DNA from: Rhizophagus clarus
Lineage: Eukaryota; Glomeromycota; Glomeromycetes; Glomerales; Glomeraceae
Length of the DNA stretch: 64,000 nt
NCBI GenBank assembly: GCA_015698045.1
Contig: BLAL01000016.1
Location: 1,127,501 to 1,191,500 of the forward strand
Direction: 5' to 3'
Shown one piece after another: positions 22,030-34,315 of this stretch. The notes under the pieces were generated by a model. It was not told the origin of the DNA. It saw only the letters and a list, made by a program, of their open reading frames with translations, and ran no database searches. The position numbers were made by a program, and so were the translations under genes. Position 1 is the first letter of the stretch. Each line of letters begins with the position of its first letter.

Positions 22030-22812
22030 TCATTTCGGGGGCTGTTTTGCTTGTTCTTCCAATATACGCATCTTTTCCTTTTTACCCGAAATAAATAGAA
22101 AAAAAATAAAATAAATAAATAAAAAAAAAAAAAAATCATTATAAAGAATTATATAGGATACTAACTATGCTATCACCATGCCACGAAGGATCATTCAAAA
22201 TTTTTTGAGTGTGAATGCTTTGAGATAATAATCCAATCCATAAATCAAGTAATTGATCCGTTTGTTCAACCGTTGCGTAAAATTGCTTTTTACGCGAATA
22301 ATAATAATAATAAAAAAACGCGTAAAATTATACAAATACGCGATAAATTATATATTAATAAACTTCAAATATACGCGACATAATAGAAATACCTGTAAGT
22401 TAAATCTTGCTTGATCCATATTATTATTAATTTTTTCAAACATCTCATTCATCTTTAATAAAGAATCATATTCTTTTTTTAAAGAATTTTCCACTTTTTT
22501 ATTATTATCATTAGTCAAATAATCTGGTAACATATTTTCAAATGCTATCGAGGAATTATTTGTATAATCGGGAGAAGTAGTACCACCTATTGATATAGGA
22601 GAAACATTATTATCCTTTATAAAATCGAAATCATTGATATAATTATTATTTGATAATAAAGAGTCAAAATCATTATTAATTTCTTTGATGCGAGGAGTAA
22701 TATTTTCTTGATCCTTGTACCAAATTGATGAATCATTATCATTTAATAATGAATTATCGGGAAATTCTTGATCATTAATAGTTGGTGTTGATACTCCGAT
22801 AGGGCTTGACAT
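22030..22812 (-). CDS. DUO1: DASH complex subunit Duo1
   Basis: Partner of Dam1 in the DASH kinetochore-microtubule ring. Exons 22393-22812, 22166-22285 and 22030-22077 give 195 residues in one frame. The first ~100 residues are Asn/Asp/Ser-rich and look disordered. The Duo1 domain follows: a heptad-rich helix (SLLKMNEMFEKINNNMDQAR, then FNLQ) and, after the splice, the signature TVEQTDQLLDLWIGLLSQSI, then HTQKILNDPSWHGDS. The last exon adds EKMRILEEQAKQPPK and stops. The domain is short and fast-evolving, but the TDQLLDLW...LSQ..HTQ pattern is specific. The gene lies about 10 kb from the Dam1 gene on the same strand, with four unrelated features between them. Confidence 0.88.
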
Positions 22813-24570
22813 ATTTTGGTAAAAAAAAAACTTAAAAAAGAGCTCGAGATCAAAATATTTATTTTTTATGATATAACTTTTATAGGAAAAATGATAAGCG
22901 ATCATGAAATCATTCGTGATAAATTACCAAAATTGGATGGCTTACGTAGCGTTTTACAAGTTAGGAAAGACCGGAAGCCTTCTATTAAGCGAATATTTTG
23001 AATCATAAATTTAAAATTATTACAATAAGTTACGGAGGAAATTATTTCTTTCGCATTGGGCTTATTCTTCCTACTTTTCGGTTGTGTCTGGGCTTAATCA
23101 TCTTTGGCTCTGTTGTTGTTTATTTTGGGCTTTAATTTGGGCTTTTTCCCTTTTTTCCATTCTCTTATTGTTATGGTTTCTTTAACGCTCCGTGTCTATG
23201 TCGATAGGCTTAATCCGAAAATCTTTTTTTTTTTTTGATTTTTTCCTTTTTTTTTTCTTTTTTTCTGCTGATCCGGATTAAATTTTTGAAAATGTAGATC
23301 ATCAAAAAAAAAAAAAATGATATCAGATATAACAATATTAAATGATGACAATAAGTTAAACCTAAAAAGTTCTTAATTTCGTAAAAGAGACTAATAATCA
23401 TATAAGAAAATCATGTGCATATAAGGAAGGTGAAGGAAAGTAAGGGTTAATTGTGAAATGATCTTTCACCAAAGTTTCCTAATTGATTTGTTTACTTATA
23501 ATTACAAATTAAAGTTTTATAACGAGATTTCAATAAATTAAAAGTTATCGGATCGGGTGCGATTTCTTGTCAAAAGTATATTACTTATACACGTATTTGT
23601 GTTATTTGTGTTCGTTAGGTTTGTTGTAACTTTTATATTAAAATAGATAAATTAGTTTATTGTTTATAAATTTGACATATTATAAATAACTGGTTTTTTG
23701 CTGTGCCGTGGGCCTTTTCCCGTTTGTTGTTCTAAAAAGGCTTATGATCTGCGGCTGAATGGAAAAAAAAAAATCATTTTTTTTTTTTTTAATAATAATA
23801 ATAATTTTTTAATTTTAACAATAATAATTTCGATCGATTTTTTTAAAAAGAAAAAAAAAATTTATAAATAAATTATTTGAAACGTTTTACGTTTTATTTA
23901 ATTTACTAAATTTATATATTTATTAAAAAAAAAATATATATATATATATATATAAAAACAAAAATGTTAATTCTTATAATAATATTTTTTATATTAGGTC
24001 GATTAGTAAAAAATCTTTACCAAATTAGAAAACAATAGCAAGTATTTCTTATGAGGCTTACAATAATACAATATGCACTTGATCTAAGCTCAATAAAATT
24101 TAACAAAGTTTAATTTACAAATCACATTTTCACACGCAAATATTCCAGTTACTCCGAGTTATGCTGCTGGAAAAAACTTGTACATACAAAAATGTATAAA
24201 ATATAAATTTTCAAGTTGAAACAAACTTTTGATGTATGACAATCAATCACTCGAGATTTTATTCCCGCTTTCCGCTTTTTACAATAAAAAAACAAACGTA
24301 ATAAAATATATCTTTCAAATTATATAAAAATCGATTATCATGCCTAAGCTACCAAAAAAAAAAAAATTCTTTATACGCCACCTAAATTTTGATCTCTTTT
24401 AAATATTTTAATTTTTCTTTATCCCAAAGTCTCAAAAAAGAAATTAAAAAAAAATAATTTTCTTTTCTCTCTTTCTTTATTTTTTATTTTTATTTTTATT
24501 TCATTTTTTTTTATTTTTTTATTTTATTTTTTTTTTGTTATTATTATTCCTCTTCGTTTAACTCTATAAT
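22813..24570. other. 1.75-kb interval between Duo1 and Argonaute genes
   Basis: No complete gene. An open stretch at 22816-23001 ends in GLRSVLQVRKDRKPSIKRIF, not recognised. It is followed by a pyrimidine-rich, comparatively GC-rich stretch (23030-23220) with four TGGGCTT motifs, perhaps a relic of a repeat or gene. A second GC-richer patch lies at 23700-23760. The rest is AT-rich with a TA microsatellite near 23935-23954 and the Argonaute leader. Confidence 0.5.
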
Positions 24571-25041
24571 ATGGAAGAACCTCCTTTTCAACTCACCGAA
24601 TTCGTAAAAAGACCAGGTATCGGTCATGTAGGAAAACAAATAAAAGTTCGAACTAACTTCTTTGAAGTTACCTCATTGCCGGAAACGGACATTTTTCATT
24701 ATGACGTTACGATAACACCTGAGGTCCCTCAACAGTTAAATAGAAAAGTATTCAACATTTTTTCGGAGCAAAACCGTAATAGAGCCCTTGGGGGTGCAAG
24801 ACCCGTATTCGATGGTACGTGTTTATTATTTCCAAGTATAGATAAAAACAAATGATTTCACAATATAGTTCCAACAAGATACCAAACCTATATTACATGA
24901 TTAATGTGATAAGATACTAACTAATAACAAATGATTTTTAGGAAGAAAGAATATGTTTGTACATAAAGTATTGCCTTTTCAAGAAGCCGCTACTTTCGAA
25001 GTAAATATCTTTATTTTCTTTCTTACCTTTTTTCAACTTTC

Positions 25042-25075
<34 letters not shown>

Positions 25076-28000
25076 TAATAATAATAATAATAATAAATTT
25101 TAAACTTTATTTAACAAAATTAGGTCCTTCTAGATGAAGAAGACGCTCCCGTGGGGAGAAAACGTCCTCCACGAGAATTTAAAATTAAATTAAGAAAAAC
25201 TGGGCAGGATATTTCTATGAATGAATTATATAACTTTTTACAAGCAAGAGGTCGTATGACCAGCAATTGCCAAATGGGTAATTTTTTTTTTTTTTTTTTT
25301 TCCTTTTTTTCTTTTAATAAAAAATATAACTCTATCATTCATATTTATGTGATAAGCAATAATGGCGATGGACGTTATTATCCGTCACAGGCCCTCTATA
25401 GTACATACTACCGTAGGCAGATCATTTTATACTCCACAGGATGCTAGTCCCCTAACCGGAGGTGCAGAAGCGTGGCAAGGGTATTATCAATCAGCGCGTC
25501 CGACAATGGGGAGAATGATGATCAATATCGACCTAAGTGCTACTGCTTTCTATGAACACGGATCGCTTATTCATATAGTTACAAAAATACTAGGGCGTAG
25601 GTCACCGGATGATCTGCAGAGAGGAATATCGGATCGCGACCGCCTAAAAATTGAGAGAACTATTAAAGGTCTTAAAATAAGGGATAATCATAGATCAGGA
25701 AATAACCGAAAATTTAAAATTGAAAAATTAACTCCTACTTCCGCTTCTCAAACAATGTTTGATAGAGGTGACGGTAGTAGCGTGGACGTTAAAACTTATT
25801 TCCTAGAAACTTATAATAAGCGTTTATTATATCCATTTCTTCCTTGCCTTATAGTAAGGAGGAATGTTTATCTACCGATAGAAGTTTGTGATGTTATCCA
25901 GGTAATTATATAATTCACCTAACAACAATATCATATGATTATAAAATATTTTTTTTTTTTTTTTTTCTCCCTTAAAAAACGTATTTAAGGGTCAACGACA
26001 TATGCGTAAACTGAATGAAAGACAAACAGCCGAAATGATTAAATTCACTTGTCTGAATCCAGTCGTTCGTGCAAATAAGATTCGGTCTGGTCTCGATACA
26101 TTAAATTATCGTAATAATGAATACCTTCTACAGTTTGGAATGAGGATATCAACCGATATGGCTGTGGTAGGTTTGAAATATGATTAATACGTTACAGAAA
26201 TAAATTATAATCATATTTTCGATAACTCGAACTTAATTTTACAGGTGAACGCAAGAATTCTTCCCACTCCAACAATTCAGTACCATCCGTCGTCAAGGGA
26301 ACATCATGTTCAGCCGAATGGTGGAGTATGGAATTTAAGAGATAAAAAAGTTGCAACCGGTGCCACCCTCGGTTCATGGTCGGTCTTAGCCTTTTTAAGC
26401 CATGATGAATTGCCTGAACAAGCTATAAATATATTCGTTAGAGAGTTGGTTAACACGTGTCAAGACACGGGAATGGTAAGTTAAATTTTATAAACTTTTT
26501 TTTTTTTGGACCATTCAAGTATATTATAACTAAAAATCATCCATTTTTCAACAGAACATTCCAAACAGGAACCCTCCTATATTACATGCCAATCCTCAGG
26601 GAAATATTGAGGAATCATTAAAACAAGCCTGGTTGAAGGCCGGTAATACGGCCAAAGCTCAACCACAGCTTATCCTTTGTATTCTCCCAAATACCGGTAC
26701 CCCGTTATATGCCGAAATTAAACGCGTTAGCGACACAGTTATCGGTGTTGCTTCACAATGTGTCCAAAGTAAACACACGTTACAAGCGAAAAAACAATAT
26801 TGTGCTAACGTTTGCTTAAAGATGAATGTTAAACTTGGAGGAATGAATTCATTCCTCAGTCCTAGTCAGATTCAGTTTATAACGGACAGACCTACTATAT
26901 TGATGGGCGCAGATGTTACTCATCCTGCACCTGGTAAATTTAATTTTATTTTTTTATTTTATTTTTTTTTTTTACGTGAATTATTTTCACATTAGATTTA
27001 TATATATATATATATCTAATATATTTTGTTTCTCGTATTTCTTTTTAGGTGACAAGGATCGTCCATCTATCGCAGCCCTTTGCGCCTCTATGGATGCTAA
27101 AGCATCCCGTTACGCAGCTTCAATTAGAGTACAAACCGGCCGTACCGAAATAATCGCTGATTTAGCAAATATGGTGAAAGAATTGTTAAAAACCTTTTAT
27201 CAGACCTGTGGGCGAAAGCCCGAAAGAATTTTATTTTACAGGGACGGAGTTTCAGAAGGTCAATTTAGCCATGTACTAAAGAATGAAATAAACGCGGTTA
27301 GAGGTACTTATATATATATATATATATGTATATATTTATCATTTTTCACTTATTCTTTTTCGTTAACTACTTTTGACCAATTTTTAATTACTACAGCCGC
27401 ATGTCAAGCTCTTGACATTAATTATAGACCTATGATCACATTTGTTGTGGTGCAGAAGAGACATCACACACGTTTTTTCCCCATAGATAAGCGTGATACC
27501 GATAGAACAGGAAATTGTCCTCCTGGTACAGTGGTTGAAATGGATATTACTCATCCGTTTGAATTCGACTTTTGTAAGTAATTAAACTTAGATTAATATA
27601 TAAAATTCAAAGCTTTTCTAAATTACTTTAAATTCTTATCAGATTTACAAAGTCATGCTGGGTTACAAGGAACGTCCCGACCAACCCACTATCATGTTTT
27701 ATTCGACGAGAACGCGTTTAATGCAGATACGTGAGTTAATTTAAATTTAATTGTATGACTAATAACGTAAAATAATTTATGTATTTAATAATTTAGGCTA
27801 CAAACATTGTCATATAATTTGTGTTATTTATATGCGAGGTGTACGCGTGCCGTATCTTTGGTAAGATTTTTATGTTGCATTTCATTTGTTATTATTTATG
27901 CCGTAAATATGATAATAATTGTCTCTTACTTAAATAGGTACCTCCAGTATATTATGCACATTTAGTTTGCACTAGGGCAAAATTCCATTCACGCGGTGAG

Positions 28001-28183
28001 CATTGGAGTGATACAGAATCGTCCGAAGAAGGCACGGGTGCCGCGGCAACATTCGGAGTGGTAAAGCAGGAATTACAAAGGGTAAGTCACTAAATAAAGA
28101 TATCTCAAAAGTGTGTTATTATCAATCATCTCATTCTAACTTTTAAAAATAAATCATCTTTTTAGGTCATGTACTTTATGTAG
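24571..28183 (+). CDS. Argonaute, eukaryotic AGO clade, slicer residues present
   Basis: Small-RNA-guided effector of RNA interference. Thirteen exons (24571-24814, 24942-25000, 25124-25277, 25357-25901, 25990-26166, 26245-26475, 26555-26933, 27049-27303, 27397-27573, 27643-27730, 27797-27860, 27938-28081, 28166-28183) encode 844 residues; the last exon is only 18 bp and ends VMYFM as AGOs do. Order: N domain (RTNFFEV), linker 1 ([20 protein letters not shown], then YYQSARPT), PAZ, linker 2, MID ([20 protein letters not shown]) and PIWI. The catalytic tetrad is intact: Asp in MGADVTHP, Glu in [11 protein letters not shown], Asp in [11 protein letters not shown], His in [13 protein letters not shown]. 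Rhizophagus is reported to have an enlarged AGO family, so this is probably one of many. Neighbours are unrelated to RNAi. Confidence 0.96.
25043..25097 (+). repeat. Poly(A)/(ATA)n tract in an Argonaute intron
   Basis: About 30 A followed by ATA triplets within the second intron of the Argonaute gene, just before the exon at 25124. It is a simple-sequence tract likely to vary in length. Confidence 0.8.
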
Positions 28184-29001
28184 CAACTCTCACTTATGTG
28201 AAACAAAGTTATCCGGAACGAAAAGAACAAAATGTTTTCTTTTTTTTTTTCTTCATAAAATAAAATCAAAGAAAAATAAGCTGTATTTAGTCCAAAAAAA
28301 AAAATATATATCTCAAATTTTATCTATTGAGCTTATTATTGAATAAAAAATAACTTTTTTTGTATATTTTTTATATGTGATAATGGGATAATTGATTGTA
28401 ATATGTCAATGATTATGGTTAAAAACAATCTCATTTTGTCAAAGTGAATATGATTCTGCATGAACATCACAGAAATAATGATGTCAACCAATTTCTAGTC
28501 AATTCTTTTTACGTAAAGTAATTAAGCCGATCAATTCACTCTTGTCGGTGACGGAATAATAAAAAAAAAAAATGAGAACTTTTATTTATTTTTTGGAGTA
28601 TAAAAAAAAATTTTTTTTTTAATATAGCGATTCTTATTTATTATATAATAGGCAAGATACATAAATATAACAATATCAACAAGGAAGATGTGAACATCGA
28701 ACGTCGGGCAGAAATTATAAGTATCATTGCTATACTTACTGTACAAAAAAATTAGTCCCAATGGAGTAAATGAATAAGCGTATTTTCATTTCTTACTTTA
28801 TTTTATTTAAATTAGATTATTATTTTAGGAACAGATACAAATTTTTGTTACTTTCATAACGTTATACTATACAGGGTTCGCCAATCATGCGGGATTTGGC
28901 CAAATCCGATACTCAAATGGGGGCTCAATAAATCATCTTAAAAAAACAGTGTATTTGTTTTTTTTTTTTTTGTTTCCGAACTCAAAAAAAACTTTTTAAA
29001 A
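28184..29001. other. Interval between Argonaute and sphingosine kinase genes
   Basis: About 820 bp holding the Argonaute 3' region and the kinase promoter. The only clear structure is a perfect 16-bp palindrome at 28892-28907. No gene seen. Confidence 0.6.
28892..28907. promoter_or_regulatory. Perfect 16-bp palindrome upstream of sphingosine kinase
   Basis: GGATTTGGCCAAATCC reads the same on both strands and lies about 95 bp upstream of the kinase start codon, in a patch richer in GC than its surroundings. A dyad like this could bind a dimeric regulator. No factor is known to me for it. Confidence 0.4.
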
Positions 29002-30846
29002 ATGACTGAAATTCTTCAGTTACAAGTTAAGAATGAGGATAAAACTATAAATTTATCTTTAAATAATGATATATTATCTTTTGAGATGAAAAAGAAAAAG
29101 TTTAAAGCTGCAAATAAACTTATTAGCATACCTGCTAGAAATATTCTTTCCGTTGCTTTAGATGAAACAAAAGGTTCTCGTGTTATGATCAATGCGCTTA
29201 TACCAAAAGATAAATTGAAATTAAAGTTAAAAACTTATTCATTTGAACCTAATGACGAGGAAACTGCACAATCATGGATAAATGCTGTCAATTTAGCCGC
29301 ATATAAAGGTATAAATTTTTATTCGAAACAAATAAAATTTGGCTATTATTAACGTGAATATATTATCTTTATATTTTAGACGCGAAAAAATCGAAACATT
29401 TTAAAGTATTTATTAATCCTATTGGAGGTTCGGGTAAAGCCCGAAAGATTTTCAACAAAATAGTTAAACCCATCTTTGATGCGGCAAATTGTACTTATGA
29501 TGTTACTTGTTAGTAATTAAATTTATAATGTTAATTGTCTTTTGAATTCTAGATCCAAATAAAGTTGCTAATGATTATCTGTAATTTTATAGTGACCGAA
29601 CATCCTAATCATGCTAAAGAGATTGCAAATAAATTAGATTTAAAACCTTACGATGCAATTGTTTCGGCAAGTGGTGACGGTATAATTCATGAAATAGTTA
29701 ATGGACTTTTATCACGTCCTGACGCGCTCGAAATTGATATCCCAATAGGCGCGATTCCTGCAGGTAAATTGGTTTGTATTCGAATGTAATATTAATTATT
29801 TATAATAACGCGTTTGAAATTTTATAGGTACTGGTAATGCATTAAGTATTTGTCTTTTGGGAAACGATTATGGTATTAGCGTACCACATGCTACTCTTAA
29901 CATAATTAAAGGTAATTATGTTCATCTAAGTATTCTTTTTTGAATTTATTATAATTATTTATTTTTTTTTTTATTTTTTTAAGGCGTTCCGATGAAAATT
30001 GATATATGCTCTATTACGCAAGGTGATGAAAGATATTTTGCTTTTATGTCACTGAACTATGGTATATTAGCGGATGGTGATATATCAACTGATAATTTGA
30101 GGTATCTGTTTTCTGTGTAAGATCAAAGTAATTTAAACACTTTTTAATGCTAAATCTCTAATATTTAGATGGATGAAAGATTTTCGATTTGTTCTTGGGA
30201 CCGTACAAGCATTACTGGAAAATCGAAATTATGATTGTGAATTATCAATGAAAGTTGCTGAAGATAATATTGAAAGAATTAAACTAAAATATGATAATGC
30301 TTATACATCTAGTTCTGTAACAGACATACAAGATAAACCTAGAACACTTGTAAATAAGTATGGGACTGTAAATGATCCAGATCCAATTAAAGAGTGGACT
30401 AAATTAAACTGTGATGGATATGTTTTTTTTGCAAGCAAAGTTCCATGGGTATCTAGGAATAATCTTGCTTTCCCTTTTGCGTTACCTTCGGATGGACTTT
30501 TAGATTTGATGATAATTAAACGAGATAAATTATCAAAAACAAAAGTTATAAATATATTACAAGCATTTAATGATGCAAGTCATGTCAACATGAAAGAGGT
30601 AAACATTAACGACATTAATAAATATATATGATCTTGTTGAATTACGAAAAGATTTATTGATTTTACATTATCATAATTCTTTAGGTTAACTATTATAAAG
30701 TTGAAGGTTTTCGTTTAACTCCAAAAAATAAGGAAAATGGATATATTAGCATTGATGGAGAGAAAGCTCCATTTAAACCTTTTCAAGTTGAGGTTCTTCC
30801 AAAAATGATAACTATACTTAGTGTAGATGGGAAGTATTCTACTTAA
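29002..30846 (+). CDS. Sphingosine (long-chain base) kinase
   Basis: Phosphorylates sphingoid bases to the 1-phosphates, which act as signals or enter breakdown; counterpart of yeast LCB4/LCB5. Exons 29002-29308, 29380-29508, 29593-29763, 29828-29911, 29984-30101, 30169-30598 and 30685-30846 give 466 residues. The N-terminal ~100 residues form the PH-like region of fungal and plant sphingosine kinases. The diacylglycerol-kinase-like catalytic domain starts at FKVFINPIGGSGKARKIF and carries the nucleotide and catalytic motif SASGDGIIHEIVNGL and GAIPAGTGNAL across a splice. Later conserved blocks are LNYGILADGD and the C-terminal LPSDGLLDLMII and SIDGE. The catalytic Asp of SGDG is present. Length and motifs are complete. 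Confidence 0.94.
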
Positions 30847-31916
30847 TCTTATCAATATTTAATTATAATTATATTTATAAGTAATTATTGTAATAAATAA
30901 TATGTTTTTATATTTTGTATTTATATGAATTGAACGTACGAATAATATTTTTTTTTTTCGGTATCATAATTTGATATTGATGGATAAAATACGGTATCAA
31001 ATGTTGTTGATTTATGATTTATTGATATTTATATAAACAAAAATTTTTTTAATGAAGATTAAATGTGTCACGTGAGACTTCTATTTTCTGTCTTTTTTAT
31101 TCCTTAAATTTTTCGCTTCAGATTCATTTGAAAATCTTAAAAATATTCACACGTTCAATGCATAATACGTTTGTTTTTAAATATCTGTTGTTATTTAAAA
31201 CTGAAATTTATAATTTATATATATTTGAGGATATGGGATGATAACTTATTAAAAGTTACGTTTAAGCTATGAAGATTTTATTGTAATATGGGAAAATATT
31301 AGTTTGAAATTATATTTTGAAAAATGATCAAGATTTAAGGATAAAAAGCCTTCTTTATAATTAAGGAAAGAATGTACAATATGTACTGAAATAACATAAA
31401 ATTTACCCGTGATATCTTGCTATTTAATAAAAATTATTCTAACATTTATTCTGTAAAATTATAAGCTGTGATTGTATCAATCAAGTTGTTAGTAATGGCT
31501 TATATACTGAACGAATGAGATACGAAAATATTATAATTATTTAAATAAAATTAAAGCCCACGGATACGGATAAAAAAGAATATAACTCGTTCGTAGTCAA
31601 GACAAAAAGTTCCATTGTTCTAAAAATATCTAATTCATCAACAACGTTGATTGTTATTTTTGAGCCTAATATCATAGAACGAAGTTACGCCCATAGTTAG
31701 TCAGAATTACACGTCTTTTCAACCATTGCGCCACTTTTAGTCTAAACATAAACGTTTTAATTATTTACTTATATTGCAATTTTATACTACTATATATAAG
31801 CCGACAATGATTAACAGTCGATCTACCGATCTATAAATAAAAAATTTCCCATGCACGGATCAACTATATAAAATTAAAAATTACCAAATTTTTTCTTGTC
31901 AAAAATTTAGTTCAAA
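30847..31916. other. 1.07-kb intergenic interval upstream of phenylalanine hydroxylase
   Basis: AT-rich with no reading frame of note. Its last ~130 bp contains the TATATATAA motif of the hydroxylase gene. Confidence 0.6.
31791..31799 (+). promoter_or_regulatory. TATATATAA, probable TATA box of the hydroxylase gene
   Basis: The 9-mer lies about 120 bp upstream of the start codon, the third exact occurrence with this placement in the window. Confidence 0.5.
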
Positions 31917-34162
31917 ATGTATTCAGAAGTCACTCTTAATACTATTAATGAATGCGGTCCCTTCCTTACTACTCTACTTTTTAGTGTGCAAGACCGTGTG
32001 GGTGTTTTGGATGAATGCTTAAGATCTATCAAGAATTTAAATGTTTCTTTGACCAGAATTGAAAGGTATTTTATCCTCATTTGATACACTCCTTTATATA
32101 TATAACTTTTTTTAAATGTGCGTGTTTTGTGTTTTGCAGTCGTCCAAGTAAAACTCCTGGTTGGGACTATGACTTTTTTGTAGACTTTAGTGCTGAAAAT
32201 ACGGAACAACTTTCTCGCGTTGCTGAGACTTTAAAAGGAATTACGAATCAAGTCAAAGTTGTAAGTGCGAGTCCAGCAAATACTACAATGGGTGTGTTCC
32301 TTTTTTATTAATTAACTAATTAATTGTTTGTTTGTTTGTTTGTTTGTTTGTTTGTTTTTCTATATATTAATGTGAGAGTATCTTATACGATTTGATTATA
32401 ATACTTCTAGAACAGGTTCCGTGGTTCCCACGTAAAAAATCTGATCTCGATACCTATGCCAATAAAGTTTTGGAGATGGGTGAAGAGCTCGGTAAAATGC
32501 AATTATCATATTTCTTTGGTAATGATTGGTCATGTTTTTTTTTGACAAAATGTTACTTTTGTTCATCACAGACTCTGATCATCCGGGCGCAAATGATCCT
32601 GTTTATCGCGCACGTCGTTCTGAAGTTACGCGTATTGCCAAAACTTACCGTCATGGACAACCTATCCCAGAAATTCAATATAAACCTGAAGAGATCACTA
32701 CTTGGGGAGCTGTTTTTCGCAATTTAACGGCTTTATATCCCACTCATGCTTGTAGAGAACATCAATATGTTTTTCCTTTGTTAATTCAAAATTGTGGTTA
32801 TAATGAAAATAATATTCCACAACTAGAAACTGTATCTAAATTCTTAAAAGGTTCGCGAAAATATTCGATGAAACAAAATGTTTTGGCTTTGAATGTCATT
32901 TTGCTGATTTTATTTTTTTTGTTAGAATGTACTGGGTTTACTCTGCGTCCTGTGATGGGCTTACTTACATCACGTGATTTCTTGAATGGCCTCGCGTTTC
33001 GAGTTTTTCATTCCACTCAATACATTCGTCACCACTCAAAACCATTATACACTCCAGAACCGTATGTATTTTGTTGATTAGAATTTATTAATAATGAATA
33101 TATTAATACTAATTTATCTCTTTTTTTCTTCAGCGATGTGTGTCACGAACTACTTGGTCACGTGAGTATTAGAATAATTACTAAAAAAAAAAAAAAAATT
33201 CATCGTAATCTATTAGGAAATAATTATATAAATAATTTGAATGATTTTTTTAGGCTCCACTATTTTGCGATCCAGACTTTGCCGATTTTTCTCAGGTAAT
33301 GTTTTTATATTATTTATATTTCACATTGATTTAATGTTAAATGAATTCTGTGTATATTATTAGGAAATTGGTTTGACATCATTAGGTGCTAGTGATCAAG
33401 ATATTGAAAAGTTATCTACGGTAAATTACTTATATTACAGTCTCGATTTTTAAACTTTAATCACAGATTTGACTCAATAATTATCTTTTAAAAGATCTAC
33501 TGGTTTACAGTAGAATTCGGCCTTTGTCGTCAAGGAAGTGAAATTCGTGCATATGGTGCTGGTTTATTATCTTCCTTTGGTGAATTAGAAGTAAGCTAAA
33601 TCGAAAGAGAAAATCGCTTAAATCATTCTTGATGTTACTAGTTTTTCATATGATTTGTAATTTCTTTAATAGTATGCTTTATCTGATAAACCTGAAAAAC
33701 GACCGTTTGAACCTTCCAAGACTGCTTTGCAAAAATATATTGTAACAGAATATCAACCGGTAAGAAAAGCTTTATAACATCTTTTGAATTTTTCGATTAC
33801 TATCATGATTACATATACTTAAATAATAATTTGCACTTTTATGGAAAAAAAAAACAGATTTATTTTGTCGCAGAATCCTTTAAAGATGCTCAACAAAAAG
33901 TTCGAGAATTTGCAAAAACTTTGAATAGACCATTTTCTGTAAGATATAATCCATACACTGAAAGTATTGAAGTTTTAGATAATAAGGTAAAAATTTTTCT
34001 TCTCTTTTATTAGTTTGAACTTATGAAATTGAAATTGTTTCTATAAATACTTTTATTGATTAAAATTAATTTACAAATTTTTAGGAGAAAATTATAAGAT
34101 ACACGCAAAATATAAAAAATGACATGACCATTTTAATCGATGCATTAGAAAGGATACACTAA
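31917..34162 (+). CDS. Phenylalanine-4-hydroxylase-type aromatic amino acid hydroxylase
   Basis: Non-heme iron, pterin-dependent enzyme that turns phenylalanine into tyrosine. Twelve exons (31917-32065, 32140-32291, 32411-32491, 32572-32850, 32926-33061, 33134-33161, 33254-33295, 33364-33420, 33495-33590, 33673-33759, 33858-33986, 34085-34162) give 437 residues; one exon is only 28 bp. An N-terminal ACT-like regulatory domain ([20 protein letters not shown], ending near RIESRPSK) precedes the catalytic domain. That domain starts [12 protein letters not shown] and contains [41 protein letters not shown] and the iron ligands HELLGH, plus Glu in [12 protein letters not shown] short C-terminal helix could be the tetramerisation part. 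It resembles animal phenylalanine hydroxylase more than tyrosine or tryptophan hydroxylase. The family is missing from most Dikarya. It converges with the YANK-type kinase gene, about 150 bp between stops. Confidence 0.95.
32325..32357 (+). repeat. (GTTT)n microsatellite in a hydroxylase intron
   Basis: About seven uninterrupted GTTT units within the intron before the exon at 32411. Confidence 0.85.
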
Positions 34163-34210
34163 ATGAAATGTCTTATTAATATAGTAAAATAACTTATTTT
34201 AACAAGTGAT

Positions 34211-34242
34211 TATTGATAATAATAATAATAATAATAATAAAG
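34211..34242 (+). repeat. (AAT)n microsatellite between convergent genes
   Basis: Run of AAT/ATA triplets followed by A and TA tracts in the short space between the hydroxylase and kinase stop codons. Confidence 0.8.
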
Positions 34243-34315
34243 TTCCAAAAAAAAAAAAAAATATATATATATATTATTTTTTTTTTTACTTAAAATAAAT
34301 AAATGTTTAAATTGT

